Positions 16,911 to 25,684 of a stretch of DNA of 64,000 nucleotides are shown here, one piece after another. The DNA lies in NCBI RefSeq assembly GCF_002844195.1, contig NZ_PEND01000007.1, forward strand, positions 1 to 64,000, given 5' to 3'. The DNA is from Halegenticoccus soli (GTDB lineage: Archaea > Halobacteriota > Halobacteria > Halobacteriales > Haloferacaceae). The notes beneath the pieces are model-generated. The model saw nothing but the letters and a program-made list of their open reading frames with translations, did no database searches and was not told where the DNA came from. Each line of letters begins with the position of its first letter. Position 1 is the first letter of the stretch. The position numbers and the translations under genes were made by a program.

Positions 16911-18479
16911 ATGACAAACCTGGTCACGAACGTCGCGGACGCGGCATCGGAGTACCCCGGAGAGACGGCGCTCGGCTTCGAGGGTCGATCGGTCTCCTAC
17001 GCGGAGCTGTGGGATCGGATCGGCGCGTTCGCCTCGGGGCTCGCAGAGCGCGGCGTCGAACCGGGCGACCGGGTCGCGGTGTACCTCCCGAACCTCCCGC
17101 AGTTCGTGATCGCCTTCCACGGAACGCTGCGCGCGGGCGGCGTCGTCGTCCCGATGAACCCGCAGTACAAGGCCCGCGAGATCGGCCACCTCCTGGCGGA
17201 CAGCGGGGCGAAAGCCGTCGTCGCGCTCTCGGACCTCGTCCCGTTCGTCGAGGAGGTGCGCGACGGGACGGACGTCGAGCACGTCGTCGCGGTGGGGGGC
17301 GACGCGGACGGGGGGACGCCGTTCGACGCGTTCCTCGGCGAGCCGGCGTTCGAAACGGTCGACCGGCCGGACGACGAGGTCGCGGTCCAGCCGTACACGT
17401 CCGGAACGACGGGGAAACCGAAGGGCGTCCTGCTCACCCACGACAACCTGGCGTCGAACGCGGAGATGGCCGCGGCCATCGTTCCCGACGGCATCAGCGC
17501 CAGCGACAAGCAGCTCGGCGTGCTGCCGCTGTTTCACATCTACGGGATGACGGTGACGATGAACGCGACGCTGTTCAGCGGCGGCGCGTACTACCCGCTC
17601 CCGTCCTGGGACGCCCAGCAGGCGCTCTCTCTCATCGACGACGAGGAGCTGACGCTGATGCACGGCGTGCCCGCGATGTACAACGACGTCATCAACCAGC
17701 CGAACGCCGCCGACTTCGACCTCTCGTCGCTCCGGCTGTGCGGCGTCGGCGGCGCTGGCATCCCGGCGGAGGTGCTCCGCCGCTTCGAGGAGCTGTACCC
17801 CGTCAAGATCTACGAGGGCTACGGGCTGACGGAGACGGCCCCGGTCACTCACTTCAACACCCCCCAGGAGGGTCGGCGAGTCGGCAGCATCGGCAGGGTC
17901 CTCCCCGGAGTGGAGGCGATGGTCGTCGACGAGTCGTTCGAGTCGGTGCCGCCCGTCGAGCGGGGTCCGGTCGACGAGGGCGAGGTCGACCTCGCCGACG
18001 TCACGGGAGAACTCGTGATCCACGGTCCGAACGTGATGAAGGGGTACTACAACCTGCCCGACGCGAACGACGAGGCGTTCACCGAGGAGGGCGGCAAGCG
18101 CTGGTTCCACACGGGCGACATCGCCTACCACGACGAGGACGGCTTCTACTACGTCGTCGATCGGGCGAAGCACATGATCGTCACCGGGGGGTACAACGTC
18201 TACCCGCGCGAGGTCGAGGAGCTCCTCTTCGAGCACGAGGCGGTGGCGGACGCGGCCGTCGTCGGCATCCCCGACGAGCGGCGCGGCGAGACCGTCAAGG
18301 CGTACGTCGTCCCCGCGCCGGACGCCGAGGTGTCGGCCGACGAGATCCGCGAGTACTGCCTCTCGAACCTCGCCGAGTACAAACACCCCCGCGAGATCGA
18401 GTTCGTCGACGCGCTCCCGCGGACGACGACGGGGAAGGTCCAGAAGTTCGAACTGCGGGAGCGCGAAGAGACCGCCTGA
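16911..18479 (+). CDS. AMP-forming acyl-CoA synthetase, candidate o-succinylbenzoate-CoA ligase (MenE)
   Basis: This 522-aa ANL-superfamily enzyme has P-loop YTSGTTGKPKGV, YGLTETAPVTHFN (A5), WFHTGDIAYHDEDGF (A7), VVDRAKHMIVTGGYNVYP (A8 hinge) and the C-terminal catalytic Lys in TTTGKVQKFELR. It sits right after menA-menC, where MenE is expected, and no other ligase is in the window. In overall look it is also close to long-chain fatty-acyl-CoA ligases, which are numerous in haloarchaea. The position supports MenE; the sequence alone does not decide it. Confidence 0.8.
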   Translation: MTNLVTNVADAASEYPGETALGFEGRSVSYAELWDRIGAFASGLAERGVEPGDRVAVYLPNLPQFVIAFHGTLRAGGVVVPMNPQYKAREIGHLLADSGAKAVVALSDLVPFVEEVRDGTDVEHVVAVGGDADGGTPFDAFLGEPAFETVDRPDDEVAVQPYTSGTTGKPKGVLLTHDNLASNAEMAAAIVPDGISASDKQLGVLPLFHIYGMTVTMNATLFSGGAYYPLPSWDAQQALSLIDDEELTLMHGVPAMYNDVINQPNAADFDLSSLRLCGVGGAGIPAEVLRRFEELYPVKIYEGYGLTETAPVTHFNTPQEGRRVGSIGRVLPGVEAMVVDESFESVPPVERGPVDEGEVDLADVTGELVIHGPNVMKGYYNLPDANDEAFTEEGGKRWFHTGDIAYHDEDGFYYVVDRAKHMIVTGGYNVYPREVEELLFEHEAVADAAVVGIPDERRGETVKAYVVPAPDAEVSADEIREYCLSNLAEYKHPREIEFVDALPRTTTGKVQKFELREREETA

Positions 18480-18597
18480 GCGACGCCGGATCCGGGCGTT
18501 CGCTTCCGTCGTCGTCGGCCTCTCCTCGCTTCGAACGTCGAGGGCTCCGCCGGCGGCGTGACGGTGCCTACTTGACCGTCCCCGCCGACCACCGGGT

Positions 18598-19314
18598 ATG
18601 ACCCGCGTCACGGTCTGGAACGAGTACCGACACGAGAAGGACAGCGAGGCGGTCGCCGAGGTGTACCCCGACGGGATCCACGCCGCGATCGCCGACGGGC
18701 TGGCGGAGCGCGGCTTCGAGACGCGGACCGCCACGCTCGACGAGCCGGAGCACGGCCTGACCGAGGAGGTGCTCGACGGGACGGACGTGCTGACGTGGTG
18801 GGGCCACCGCGCGCACGCCGAGGTGTCCGACGAGGTCGTCGAGCGGGTTCGCGACCGCGTGCTCGACGGGATGGGCCTCCTCGTCCTCCACTCCGGGCAC
18901 TACTCGAAGATCTTCAAGCGGCTCATGGGGACGACGTGCGGGCTGAAGTGGCGCGAGGCCGGCGAGCGCGAGCGCGTGTGGGTCGTCGAGCCCGGCCACC
19001 CGATCGCCGCGGGACTCGACGAGTACTTCGAGGTGCCCGAGGCGGAGATGTACGGCGAGCGCTTCGACGTGCCCGCGCCGGAGACGCTGGTGTTCGCGAG
19101 CTGGTTCGAGGGCGGCGAGCTGTTCCGCTCGGGGTGCTGTTACACCCGCGGAAATGGGCGGATCTTCTACTTCCGCCCGGGCCACGAGACGTATCCGATC
19201 TACTACCAGGAGGAGATACTGCGGGTGCTCGCAAACGCCGTCGAGTGGGCCGCGCCGACGGACGGCCCGGAGCCGACGCTGGAGAACGTCGATCCGATCG
19301 AGAACCTGGACTGA
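18598..19314 (+). CDS. ThuA-like (trehalose-utilisation family) protein
   Basis: This 238-aa protein of the ThuA / glutamine-amidotransferase-like fold shows [59 protein letters not shown] and [16 protein letters not shown]. Bacterial ThuA-type proteins act in sugar catabolism, with a proposed role at 3-keto-disaccharides. The archaeal substrate is unknown. It follows the acyl-CoA synthetase by 118 nt and faces the nucleoside hydrolase gene tail-to-tail, so it is probably its own unit. Confidence 0.88.
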   Translation: MTRVTVWNEYRHEKDSEAVAEVYPDGIHAAIADGLAERGFETRTATLDEPEHGLTEEVLDGTDVLTWWGHRAHAEVSDEVVERVRDRVLDGMGLLVLHSGHYSKIFKRLMGTTCGLKWREAGERERVWVVEPGHPIAAGLDEYFEVPEAEMYGERFDVPAPETLVFASWFEGGELFRSGCCYTRGNGRIFYFRPGHETYPIYYQEEILRVLANAVEWAAPTDGPEPTLENVDPIENLD

Positions 19315-19383
19315 CGATCGACGCTTCGACCGACGACCGCGACAGCCCGAGCTGACGACCGTCCGCCCCCTCGAACGGCGACG

Positions 19384-20340
19384 CTACAGCGGCCGTTCGG
19401 GATCCCCTTCTTCGAGCATGCCGGCGAACAGCTCCTCGAACAGGTCGGCGTCGGCCGACTCGATCACTCGCGTCCTGGCCGGGGCGTCGGCGACGTCCGC
19501 CGTGTCGACCACGCTGTGGCCGCGGGTGAGCCCCTCGCGCTCGTCTACGTCGGCGTAGTACGTCCCGGCCGCCCCCCGCAGCTCGGGCGCCATCGCCAGC
19601 GCGACGGTCAGCGAGTCGGGCTGGGTCGCGCCGTCGACGCCCTGCTCCTCGCGGGTGAACTCGCGGACGGGTTCGGCGATCGTGCGGAAGAAGTCGGCGT
19701 AGGCCGTGTCGAACGCGGCGAAGCGGTCGAACGCCTCGGCGCCGAGCACCGACGCGTCGAGGGTCAGCCCCCAGTCGACGAGCGTCACGTCGAGCTCGCG
19801 GAGGACGAGCTTCGCGGCGTCGGGGTCGACCCAGAAGTTGAACTCCGCCGCGGGGGTGACGTTCCCCGGCGCGTTGACCGCCCCGCCCATCACCCACACC
19901 TCGTCGACGTAGTCGTCCAGATCCGGCTCGCGCTGGAGCGCCATGGCGACGTTCGTCAGGGGGCCGATGCAGACGAGCGACACCTCGCCGGGGTCCTCCC
20001 TGACGGTCCGCAGGACGTAGTCGACGGCGTGCTCGTCCGCGGAGGGGATGCCGGTGTCGGGAAAGAGCTCGCCGCCGAGCCCGCCCTCGCCGTGGACGTA
20101 GTCCGCGTGCTCGAAGTCCTTGAGGAGGGGGCGTCGCGCGCCCTCGTGGACGGGCACGTCGTCGGCGCCGGCGAGCCGGAGGGCGTACTTCGCGTTCTCG
20201 ACCTGGTAGTCGAACTCGACGTTGCCGGCGACGACGGTGACGCCGTCCACGTCGAGCCGATCCGAGAGGACGGCCATCAGGATCGCCAGCGCGTCGTCGC
20301 CCGCGGTGTCGGTGTCGATGATGACGCGTCGGGGAGGCAT
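19384..20340 (-). CDS. inosine-uridine preferring nucleoside hydrolase
   Basis: This 318-aa enzyme cleaves the N-glycosidic bond of ribonucleosides. The calcium site IIDTDTAGDDALAIL starts at residue 6. VVAGNVEFDYQVENA, LVCIGPLTNVAMAL, VWVMGGAVNAPGN and AEFNFWVDPDAA follow, all in IU-NH order. Cytoplasmic salvage of nucleosides is the likely role. It is monocistronic, with a 125-nt gap before the zinc-ribbon gene upstream. Confidence 0.92.
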   Translation of the reverse strand: MPPRRVIIDTDTAGDDALAILMAVLSDRLDVDGVTVVAGNVEFDYQVENAKYALRLAGADDVPVHEGARRPLLKDFEHADYVHGEGGLGGELFPDTGIPSADEHAVDYVLRTVREDPGEVSLVCIGPLTNVAMALQREPDLDDYVDEVWVMGGAVNAPGNVTPAAEFNFWVDPDAAKLVLRELDVTLVDWGLTLDASVLGAEAFDRFAAFDTAYADFFRTIAEPVREFTREEQGVDGATQPDSLTVALAMAPELRGAAGTYYADVDEREGLTRGHSVVDTADVADAPARTRVIESADADLFEELFAGMLEEGDPERPL

Positions 20341-20465
20341 GTCTCCCCCTCTTCGTCCGGCGGCGCAATGGACGTTGTGCCCGAGCGGCCGGTCCCCGGT
20401 GGGCTGGCCCGACCGGCGGAATCACGCCCCCGTCTCCGCGACGGTCGGCGGACGCCGAACGCGGT

Positions 20466-20627
20466 TCACCGGCCGCTCATCACGTTCGTCGATCCGCACT
20501 CCGGGCACTGGGTCATCCGCCCGAGCGGCGGCGAGACGACGTGGTCCCACTCGTCGCCGCCGGCCGGGGCCGTGAAGCCGCACTTGAGGCATCGGGAGCG
20601 GTTCGTGGTGGTGGCGTTCACTGCCAT
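20466..20627 (-). CDS. 53-aa zinc-ribbon protein
   Basis: This gene is too small for usual gene-length cut-offs. It encodes 53 residues with two CxxC knuckles (CLKCGF near residue 13 and CPECGS near 41), separated by an acidic/aromatic stretch, and it ends VMSGR. This is the build of the haloarchaeal zinc-finger micro-proteins, several of which affect biofilm or swarming in Haloferax. Codon use is GC-rich and gene-like. An AAAAATGC-type AT stretch is about 30 nt upstream of the ATG. The target of the ribbon is unknown. Confidence 0.8.
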   Translation of the reverse strand: MAVNATTTNRSRCLKCGFTAPAGGDEWDHVVSPPLGRMTQCPECGSTNVMSGR

Positions 20628-20733
20628 GTGTACTCAAATGGCATGGTGCGAAATAGCATTTTTGTCGATCGTCGGAACGGTCGGCGGCGCGGGCGGCCCC
20701 GCGAACTAAGCCGCTGCCGCCCGTTGGCCCGCC

Positions 20734-20853
20734 ATGGCAAAACCCACCCGCCGACAGCGGCGGCTGCTGTACGGGCTCTTCGCCGTCGCGATTCTCGTGA
20801 CGATACTCGGTATCGGCGTCGTCTGGGCGCTGACGTACGGACCGTTCGGTTAG
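20734..20853 (+). CDS. 39-aa single-span membrane protein
   Basis: The frame starts MAKPTRRQRRLLYGLFAVAI and continues through one hydrophobic helix to a short WALTYGPFG end. It has five basic residues before one membrane span, a positive-inside anchor. Third codon positions are strongly GC, as in real genes here. The stop overlaps the stop of the convergent gene at 20850 by 4 nt. I know no function; this is a translated-looking micro-protein, moderately supported. Confidence 0.6.
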   Translation: MAKPTRRQRRLLYGLFAVAILVTILGIGVVWALTYGPFG

Positions 20854-21740
20854 TCGCGGTCCCCGCCGTGCGTGACGCCCTCGCGGGCGTCGGCTTTCTT
20901 CCGACGGATGGCGGCGGCGGCGTTGCTCGCGTCGTAGCCGAAGAACACGTCCTTCGCGTACGCTTCTGCGACCTCCGTCGCGTGGACCAGGTCGTCGACG
21001 TCGACGTTCACGGCGTACAGCTCGATCGAAAACGGCGTCCCTCCCTCGGAGTCTTCGGACCGCCGATCGAGCGCCGAACCGCTCGGTTCGGCCCCGCCGA
21101 GCGCGCTCTCGAACCCCTTCGCGATGGTTTCGAGCCAGTAGGTCGTCCCGTAGTGGGTGTCGTACAGCGGGACGACGAACTCGTCGACGTGCTCCGCGAG
21201 GGCGTCGAGGTCGAGGCCCGCCCGACGGTAGAGGTGGCCCGGGTACGGGTCGGGGTAGAGCGTCAGGTACGTCCGACCCGGGATCCGCGCCGCGGCCTCG
21301 GCGACGAAGTCGGTGATGACCGACGCGCGCCACTCGAACCGGTCGTCGTAGCCGCTCTCCTCGAACAGGCGGGTGCACCTGTCGCAGTGGCAGTACTCCT
21401 CGCGCGGGAATCCCACGTCGTCGAGCCGCACGTCCTCGTTCTCGGCGACGCAGTCGTCGACGATTTCGAGCAGTCCCGCGCAGTACTTCTCGTTCGTCGG
21501 GCAGATGTACGCCCAGTCGAAGTACGTCCGATCGCGGGTGGCGAGTTCGCCGTCCGGGTTCACGGGGACGAGTTCCGGGTTGCCGTTCGCCGCGGCGTTG
21601 TCGCCGAAACAGGAAACCATGTTGACGGCGTCCGAAAGCGGCGCGGCGGCCCGCCCGGTCACGTCCTTGACCTCGTAGAACGCCAGGTCGAACTCGGGCC
21701 AGTCGACCTCCTTCGCGTTGCGCGTGACGACCCCGTACAT
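20850..21740 (-). CDS. uncharacterised protein, TIM-barrel-like, with a Cys-His-Cys cluster
   Basis: This 296-aa soluble protein is not one I can name. It has FDLAFYEVKDV, TYFDWAYICPTNEKYCAGLLEIVDDC, a FPREEYCHCDRCTRLFEESG motif and YLTLYPDPYPGHLYRRAGLDL, then a strand-helix pattern to the end. The layout is reminiscent of glycoside-hydrolase-like TIM barrels that carry a metal-binding CHCxxC loop. The start at 21740 is preferred over a GTG at 21749, since TTACC at 21766-21770 is about 27 nt upstream. The overlap with the 39-aa gene is tail-to-tail. Confidence 0.8.
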   Translation of the reverse strand: MYGVVTRNAKEVDWPEFDLAFYEVKDVTGRAAAPLSDAVNMVSCFGDNAAANGNPELVPVNPDGELATRDRTYFDWAYICPTNEKYCAGLLEIVDDCVAENEDVRLDDVGFPREEYCHCDRCTRLFEESGYDDRFEWRASVITDFVAEAAARIPGRTYLTLYPDPYPGHLYRRAGLDLDALAEHVDEFVVPLYDTHYGTTYWLETIAKGFESALGGAEPSGSALDRRSEDSEGGTPFSIELYAVNVDVDDLVHATEVAEAYAKDVFFGYDASNAAAAIRRKKADAREGVTHGGDRD

Positions 21741-21891
21741 GGCGTCCACTTCGGAAGCCGACGGGGTAAGTCGTTCGCTCCGATCGAGGTCGCCCCGTCC
21801 GACTCGTTCGCAGGACGAACCGGCCGCCCGGAGCGTCCCGAAGTGTGCTATCTGTCAACATTGATGCCGGAGTGCGACGTACTATCTACAC

Positions 21892-21898
21892 GAGGTGA
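21892..21898 (+). promoter_or_regulatory. strong Shine-Dalgarno site for the SnoaL-like gene
   Basis: GAGGTGA lies 6 nt before the GTG at 21905 and matches the archaeal 16S rRNA 3' end. It decides the start and shows this message has a leader, unlike most genes here. Confidence 0.65.
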
Positions 21899-21904
21899 AG
21901 GGAA

Positions 21905-22801
21905 GTGGCAACGCTAGAGACGAACGCGGATGTGGTACGCCGTCTGCAGGACGAGTGCTACAACGAGGGTAACCTCGACGTGGCCGACGAACTGGTTTCG
22001 CCGGACTACGTCGAACACGGGCCGTCCCTGTCGGGGACGGTCCGCGGGATCGACGGATTCAAACACAACGTCACCACCTACCGGACCGCCTTCCCGGACA
22101 TGGAGATCCGGTTCGAGGAGGTGCTCCAAGACGGTGACTCGGTCGCCTTCCGGTTCACCGGCCGCGGGACCCACGAGGGCGACCTGCTGGGGATGGCACC
22201 GACGGGCCGCGAGGTGACGGTCTCCGGGATCGAGATCGACCGGGTCGCCGACGGGAAGGTGACCGAGGCGTGGCTCACCTACAACACCTACGGCATGCTG
22301 GAGCAGCTGGGCGTCGTCGAGCCGATCGAATCCGCCGCCGAGCCGATCGAATCAGCGGGCGAGCGCGCCGCCGATCCGAAGGAGGCGGTCGTCCGCCGGT
22401 TCTTCGACGAACTCGTGAACGCGGGGGACTTCTCGGCGGTCGACGAGATCCTCGCCCCCGACTACGTCCGCCGCGACGCGGGCGCGGACGATATCCAGCG
22501 CGGTCCCGGCGAGTTCGAGGAGATGCTCTCCGGGTTCAGGGCGGCGTTCCCGGACATGCGGGTCGAGATCGACGACATGTACGTCGCCGACGACGCGGTC
22601 GTCGTCAAGGCGACGGAGACGGGGACCCACGAGGGCGACTTCATGGGCGCGGAACCCACCGGAAAGCGCGTCGAGGTCGAGGGGCTCGTCGTCCACCGGA
22701 TCGCAGACGGCCGGATCGTCGAGACGTTCGCGAGCTGGGACTTCCTCGGGATGATGCGGCGGCTCGGGATCGTTTCGATGCCCGGAGAAACCGCGGCGTG
22801 A
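21905..22801 (+). CDS. tandem SnoaL-like (ester cyclase family) protein
   Basis: The 298-aa protein consists of two SnoaL-like cone folds in tandem (about residues 5-140 and 155-298), joined by a repeated PIESAAEPIESAGE linker. Each half repeats VRRL/FF..N.GD, APDYV, FPDM.{3,4}DM/EV, GTHEGD and EPTGK/APTGR. The two halves differ clearly, so the duplication is old. SnoaL-like proteins include polyketide cyclases and many proteins of unknown role. No catalytic assignment is possible. The GTG start is supported by the Shine-Dalgarno site 6 nt upstream. Confidence 0.85.
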   Translation: MATLETNADVVRRLQDECYNEGNLDVADELVSPDYVEHGPSLSGTVRGIDGFKHNVTTYRTAFPDMEIRFEEVLQDGDSVAFRFTGRGTHEGDLLGMAPTGREVTVSGIEIDRVADGKVTEAWLTYNTYGMLEQLGVVEPIESAAEPIESAGERAADPKEAVVRRFFDELVNAGDFSAVDEILAPDYVRRDAGADDIQRGPGEFEEMLSGFRAAFPDMRVEIDDMYVADDAVVVKATETGTHEGDFMGAEPTGKRVEVEGLVVHRIADGRIVETFASWDFLGMMRRLGIVSMPGETAA

Positions 22802-22865
22802 GCGGCGTGACGGGAGGATCGGTCCGGACGACCGCCGGGACGGTCCGGAACCGTCGGAAGGGCGA

Positions 22866-23327
22866 TCAGCTCGCGTCCAGGTGCTCGGCGATCCGCTTTC
22901 TGATGATCGTCCCGCAGTAGGTGCAGCGGACGCCGTCGTCGACGACCTCGAACTTCGATTCGACCGGCTCGTTCGCGTTGGTGATGCAGTTGTGGTTCGG
23001 ACAGGACAGCACCCCGGTCACGAGGTCGGGGCGCTCGACGCGGAGCTTCTCCGCGACCTCGTACTCGCGGATGATGTTGATGGTCGCCTCGGGGGCGATG
23101 AGCGACAGGACGTCGACCTCCGACTGGCTGAGCTCGCGCTCTTCGACCTTGACGATGTCCTTGCGGCCGAGCCTGTCGCTCGGGACGTTCACGCCGACGC
23201 TGACGCTCTCGCCCGCGCTGCCGTCGATGCCGAGGATGGCGAGCACGTTGAGCGCCTGCCCGCCCGTGACGTGGTCGATGACGGTACCGTTTCGGATCTT
23301 GCTGACGCGGAGTTGGTGGTCGCTCAT
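22866..23327 (-). CDS. pyrI: aspartate carbamoyltransferase regulatory chain
   Basis: PyrI (153 aa) pairs with PyrB and carries the allosteric nucleotide site. The N-terminal half has [21 protein letters not shown] and [10 protein letters not shown]. The C-terminal half has the structural zinc cysteines in CPNHNC and CTYCG. Its ATG overlaps the pyrB stop by 4 nt, so the chains are made in a coupled way. Pyrimidine end-product control is expected from the family. Confidence 0.96.
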   Translation of the reverse strand: MSDHQLRVSKIRNGTVIDHVTGGQALNVLAILGIDGSAGESVSVGVNVPSDRLGRKDIVKVEERELSQSEVDVLSLIAPEATINIIREYEVAEKLRVERPDLVTGVLSCPNHNCITNANEPVESKFEVVDDGVRCTYCGTIIRKRIAEHLDAS

Positions 23328-24226
23328 AGGAGTGTGTCGAGCAGGGCCATTCGCACGGGGATGCCGTTGTGTGCCTGTTCGAAGTACCGCGCGTGCGCCG
23401 TCTCGTCCACCTCCGGGGCGATCTCGTCGACGCGCGGCAGCGGGTGCATCACGGTCAGCTCGTCCGACGCCGCTTCGAGCGTCTCGGCGTCGATCCGGTA
23501 CTGGCCCGCGACGGCGCGGTACTCGTTCTCGTCGGGGAATCGCTCGCGCTGGATGCGCGTCACGTAGAGCACGTCGAGCTCCGGCAGGATCTCCTCGAGA
23601 TCCGTGTGCTCGCGCACCTGCGCGCCCGCCTCGTGGAGGTCGTAGCGGACGCTCCGGGGGAGGCGGAGGCTCTCGGGGCTGACGAAGTGCTGGCGCGCGT
23701 CGAAGTTCGTGAGCGCGTGCGCGAGCGAGTGGACCGTCCGGCCGTACTTCAGATCGCCCATGACGCCGATCGTGATGTCGTCGAGGCCGTGGTTCTCGCG
23801 GATGGTGAAGAGGTCGAGGAGCGTCTGGGTCGGGTGCTGGCCCGCCCCGTCGCCGGCGTTGACGAGCGGCACGTCGACGAACTCCGCGGCCATCTTCGCC
23901 GCCCCCTCGCTCGGGTGGCGGAGCACGATCGCGTCGGCGTAGCCCTCGATGACCCGGACGGTGTCGGCCAGGGTCTCGCCCTTCGTGATCGAGGAGGACT
24001 CGACCGTTCCCATGTCGACCGTGTCGCCGCCGAGGCGCTTCATCGCCGTGTCGAAGCTCATCTTCGTGCGGGTGCTCGGTTCGAAAAAACAGAGCGCGAG
24101 CACCTCCCCGGCGCGGCGCGTTCGGAACGCCGCGGGGTCGGCGGCGATCTCGGACGCGCGGTCGAGCACCGCCTCGACGTCCTCCCGCGTGAGCTGGTGT
24201 GCGGAGATGAGGTGGTCCTGACGCAT
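23324..24226 (-). CDS. pyrB: aspartate carbamoyltransferase catalytic chain
   Basis: PyrB makes N-carbamoyl-aspartate in pyrimidine synthesis. The 300-aa protein shows [15 protein letters not shown] (carbamoyl-phosphate site), [36 protein letters not shown], and [20 protein letters not shown] near the C-terminus. The start at 24226 (MRQDHLIS) is chosen because the conserved fold begins directly after it; the frame extension to 24292 is not conserved. It forms an operon with pyrI. Confidence 0.96.
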   Translation of the reverse strand: MRQDHLISAHQLTREDVEAVLDRASEIAADPAAFRTRRAGEVLALCFFEPSTRTKMSFDTAMKRLGGDTVDMGTVESSSITKGETLADTVRVIEGYADAIVLRHPSEGAAKMAAEFVDVPLVNAGDGAGQHPTQTLLDLFTIRENHGLDDITIGVMGDLKYGRTVHSLAHALTNFDARQHFVSPESLRLPRSVRYDLHEAGAQVREHTDLEEILPELDVLYVTRIQRERFPDENEYRAVAGQYRIDAETLEAASDELTVMHPLPRVDEIAPEVDETAHARYFEQAHNGIPVRMALLDTLL

Positions 24227-24359
24227 CTCAGGTGAGTGGGGTTCGTGCAGGCTCTTGAAACGCTCGGGTTCTCGCTCGCTGGAATTGTACACGCTCGTGC
24301 AGAAGAACGTGCCGCCGGAGAACGAAGGAGGGCTGGAGACGTCGGTCCGGTCCGCCCGA

Positions 24360-25616
24360 CTACGGCCAGTTGCCGCCCTGCCGGTAGGCTTTGAGCACCC
24401 GCTCGATGGCGACGACGTACGCCGCCGTCCGGAAGTTCGGCACGTCCTTCGTCTCGTACGCGGCGACGAGATCGGCGAACGCGTCGACGATCACGCGCTC
24501 CAGTTCGTCGTTGACGCGCTCTTCCGACCAGTAGAAGCGCTGGCGGTTCTGCACCCACTCGAAGTACGAGACGGTCACCCCGCCCGCGTTCGCCAGGATG
24601 TCCGGGAAGACGGACACGTCCTTCGCCGTCAGCACGTCGTCGGCGTCCGGGGTGAGGGGGCCGTTCGCGGCCTCGACGATCACGTCGGCCCGCACGTCCT
24701 CGGCGAGGTCGCCGTCGATCGCGTTCTCCAGCGCGGCCGGGATGAGCAGTTCCACGTCGAGCGTCAGCAGCTCCTCGTTCGACAGCTCCTCCTCGGCGTT
24801 CGGGTAGCCGGTGACGCTCCCCGTCTCGTTCTTGTGCTGCTTCACCGCGCGCGCGTCGATGCCCTCGGAGTTGTACACCGCGCCGCTGGAGTCCGAGACC
24901 GCGACGACTTTGGCGCCGAGATCCTCGATCAGGGAGGCCGCGACCGATCCCGCGTTGCCGTACCCCTGGACCGCGACCGTCGCGCCGTCGATCTCCTCGC
25001 CGAGGTAGTCGAACGCCTCGCGGGCGGTGAGCATCGTCGAGCGCCCCGTCGCCTCGACGCGCCCCGCGCTCCCGCCGCTGTCGGGCGCCTTCCCGGTGAT
25101 GACGCCGGGCGCGGTCGTGTTCTCCAGGGTCTCGTAGGTGTCCTTGATCCAGTTCATCTCCTGCTGGCCGGTGTTCACGTCGGGTGCCGGGATGTCCTTG
25201 TCCACGCCGATGAAGGGCCGGAGCTCCTTCGCGAACGAGCGCGTGATTCGCTCGAGTTCGGCGTCGCTGTAATCGTCCGGATCGAGGGCGATGCCGCCCT
25301 TGCCGCCCCCGAACGGGATGTCGACGATGGCCGTCTTGTACGCCATCCACCCGGAGAGCGCCTTGACCTCGTCGCGCGAGACGTTCGGGTGATAGCGGAT
25401 GCCGCCCTTGTACGGCCCGCGGTCGCCGTTGAACTGCGATCTGTACGCCCGGAACACCTCGATGCGCCCGTCGTCCATCTCGACCGAGAGGTTCGCCTCG
25501 AGCACGCGTTCGGGGTGCTTGAGGCGTGCGAGGACGTCGGGCGTCACGTCGAGGTACGCCGCCGCGTCGTCGATCTGCTCCTGCAGACTTTCGAACGGGT
25601 TAGCCTCCTCCGCCAT
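24360..25616 (-). CDS. gdhA: glutamate dehydrogenase, paralogue 1
   Basis: This 418-aa hexameric-type enzyme interconverts glutamate and 2-oxoglutarate plus ammonia. [14 protein letters not shown] holds substrate-binding lysines, [18 protein letters not shown] the catalytic Lys region, and [14 protein letters not shown] the nucleotide-binding Rossmann turn. The C-terminal [22 protein letters not shown] matches archaeal GDH. A TTATT box lies 27 nt before the ATG at 25616. It lies 68 nt downstream of the CitE gene in the same direction, but with its own promoter. Confidence 0.95.
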   Translation of the reverse strand: MAEEANPFESLQEQIDDAAAYLDVTPDVLARLKHPERVLEANLSVEMDDGRIEVFRAYRSQFNGDRGPYKGGIRYHPNVSRDEVKALSGWMAYKTAIVDIPFGGGKGGIALDPDDYSDAELERITRSFAKELRPFIGVDKDIPAPDVNTGQQEMNWIKDTYETLENTTAPGVITGKAPDSGGSAGRVEATGRSTMLTAREAFDYLGEEIDGATVAVQGYGNAGSVAASLIEDLGAKVVAVSDSSGAVYNSEGIDARAVKQHKNETGSVTGYPNAEEELSNEELLTLDVELLIPAALENAIDGDLAEDVRADVIVEAANGPLTPDADDVLTAKDVSVFPDILANAGGVTVSYFEWVQNRQRFYWSEERVNDELERVIVDAFADLVAAYETKDVPNFRTAAYVVAIERVLKAYRQGGNWP

Positions 25617-25638
25617 GCATGAGCCACCAACCGGACGA

Positions 25639-25648
25639 CGAATAAGCC
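25639..25648 (-). promoter_or_regulatory. TATA box of gdh paralogue 1
   Basis: Reverse-strand CTTATTC is centred 27 nt upstream of the ATG at 25616. Confidence 0.55.
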
Positions 25649-25684
25649 TGCCGTATTGATACCATACCTAAAAATACATATTCC

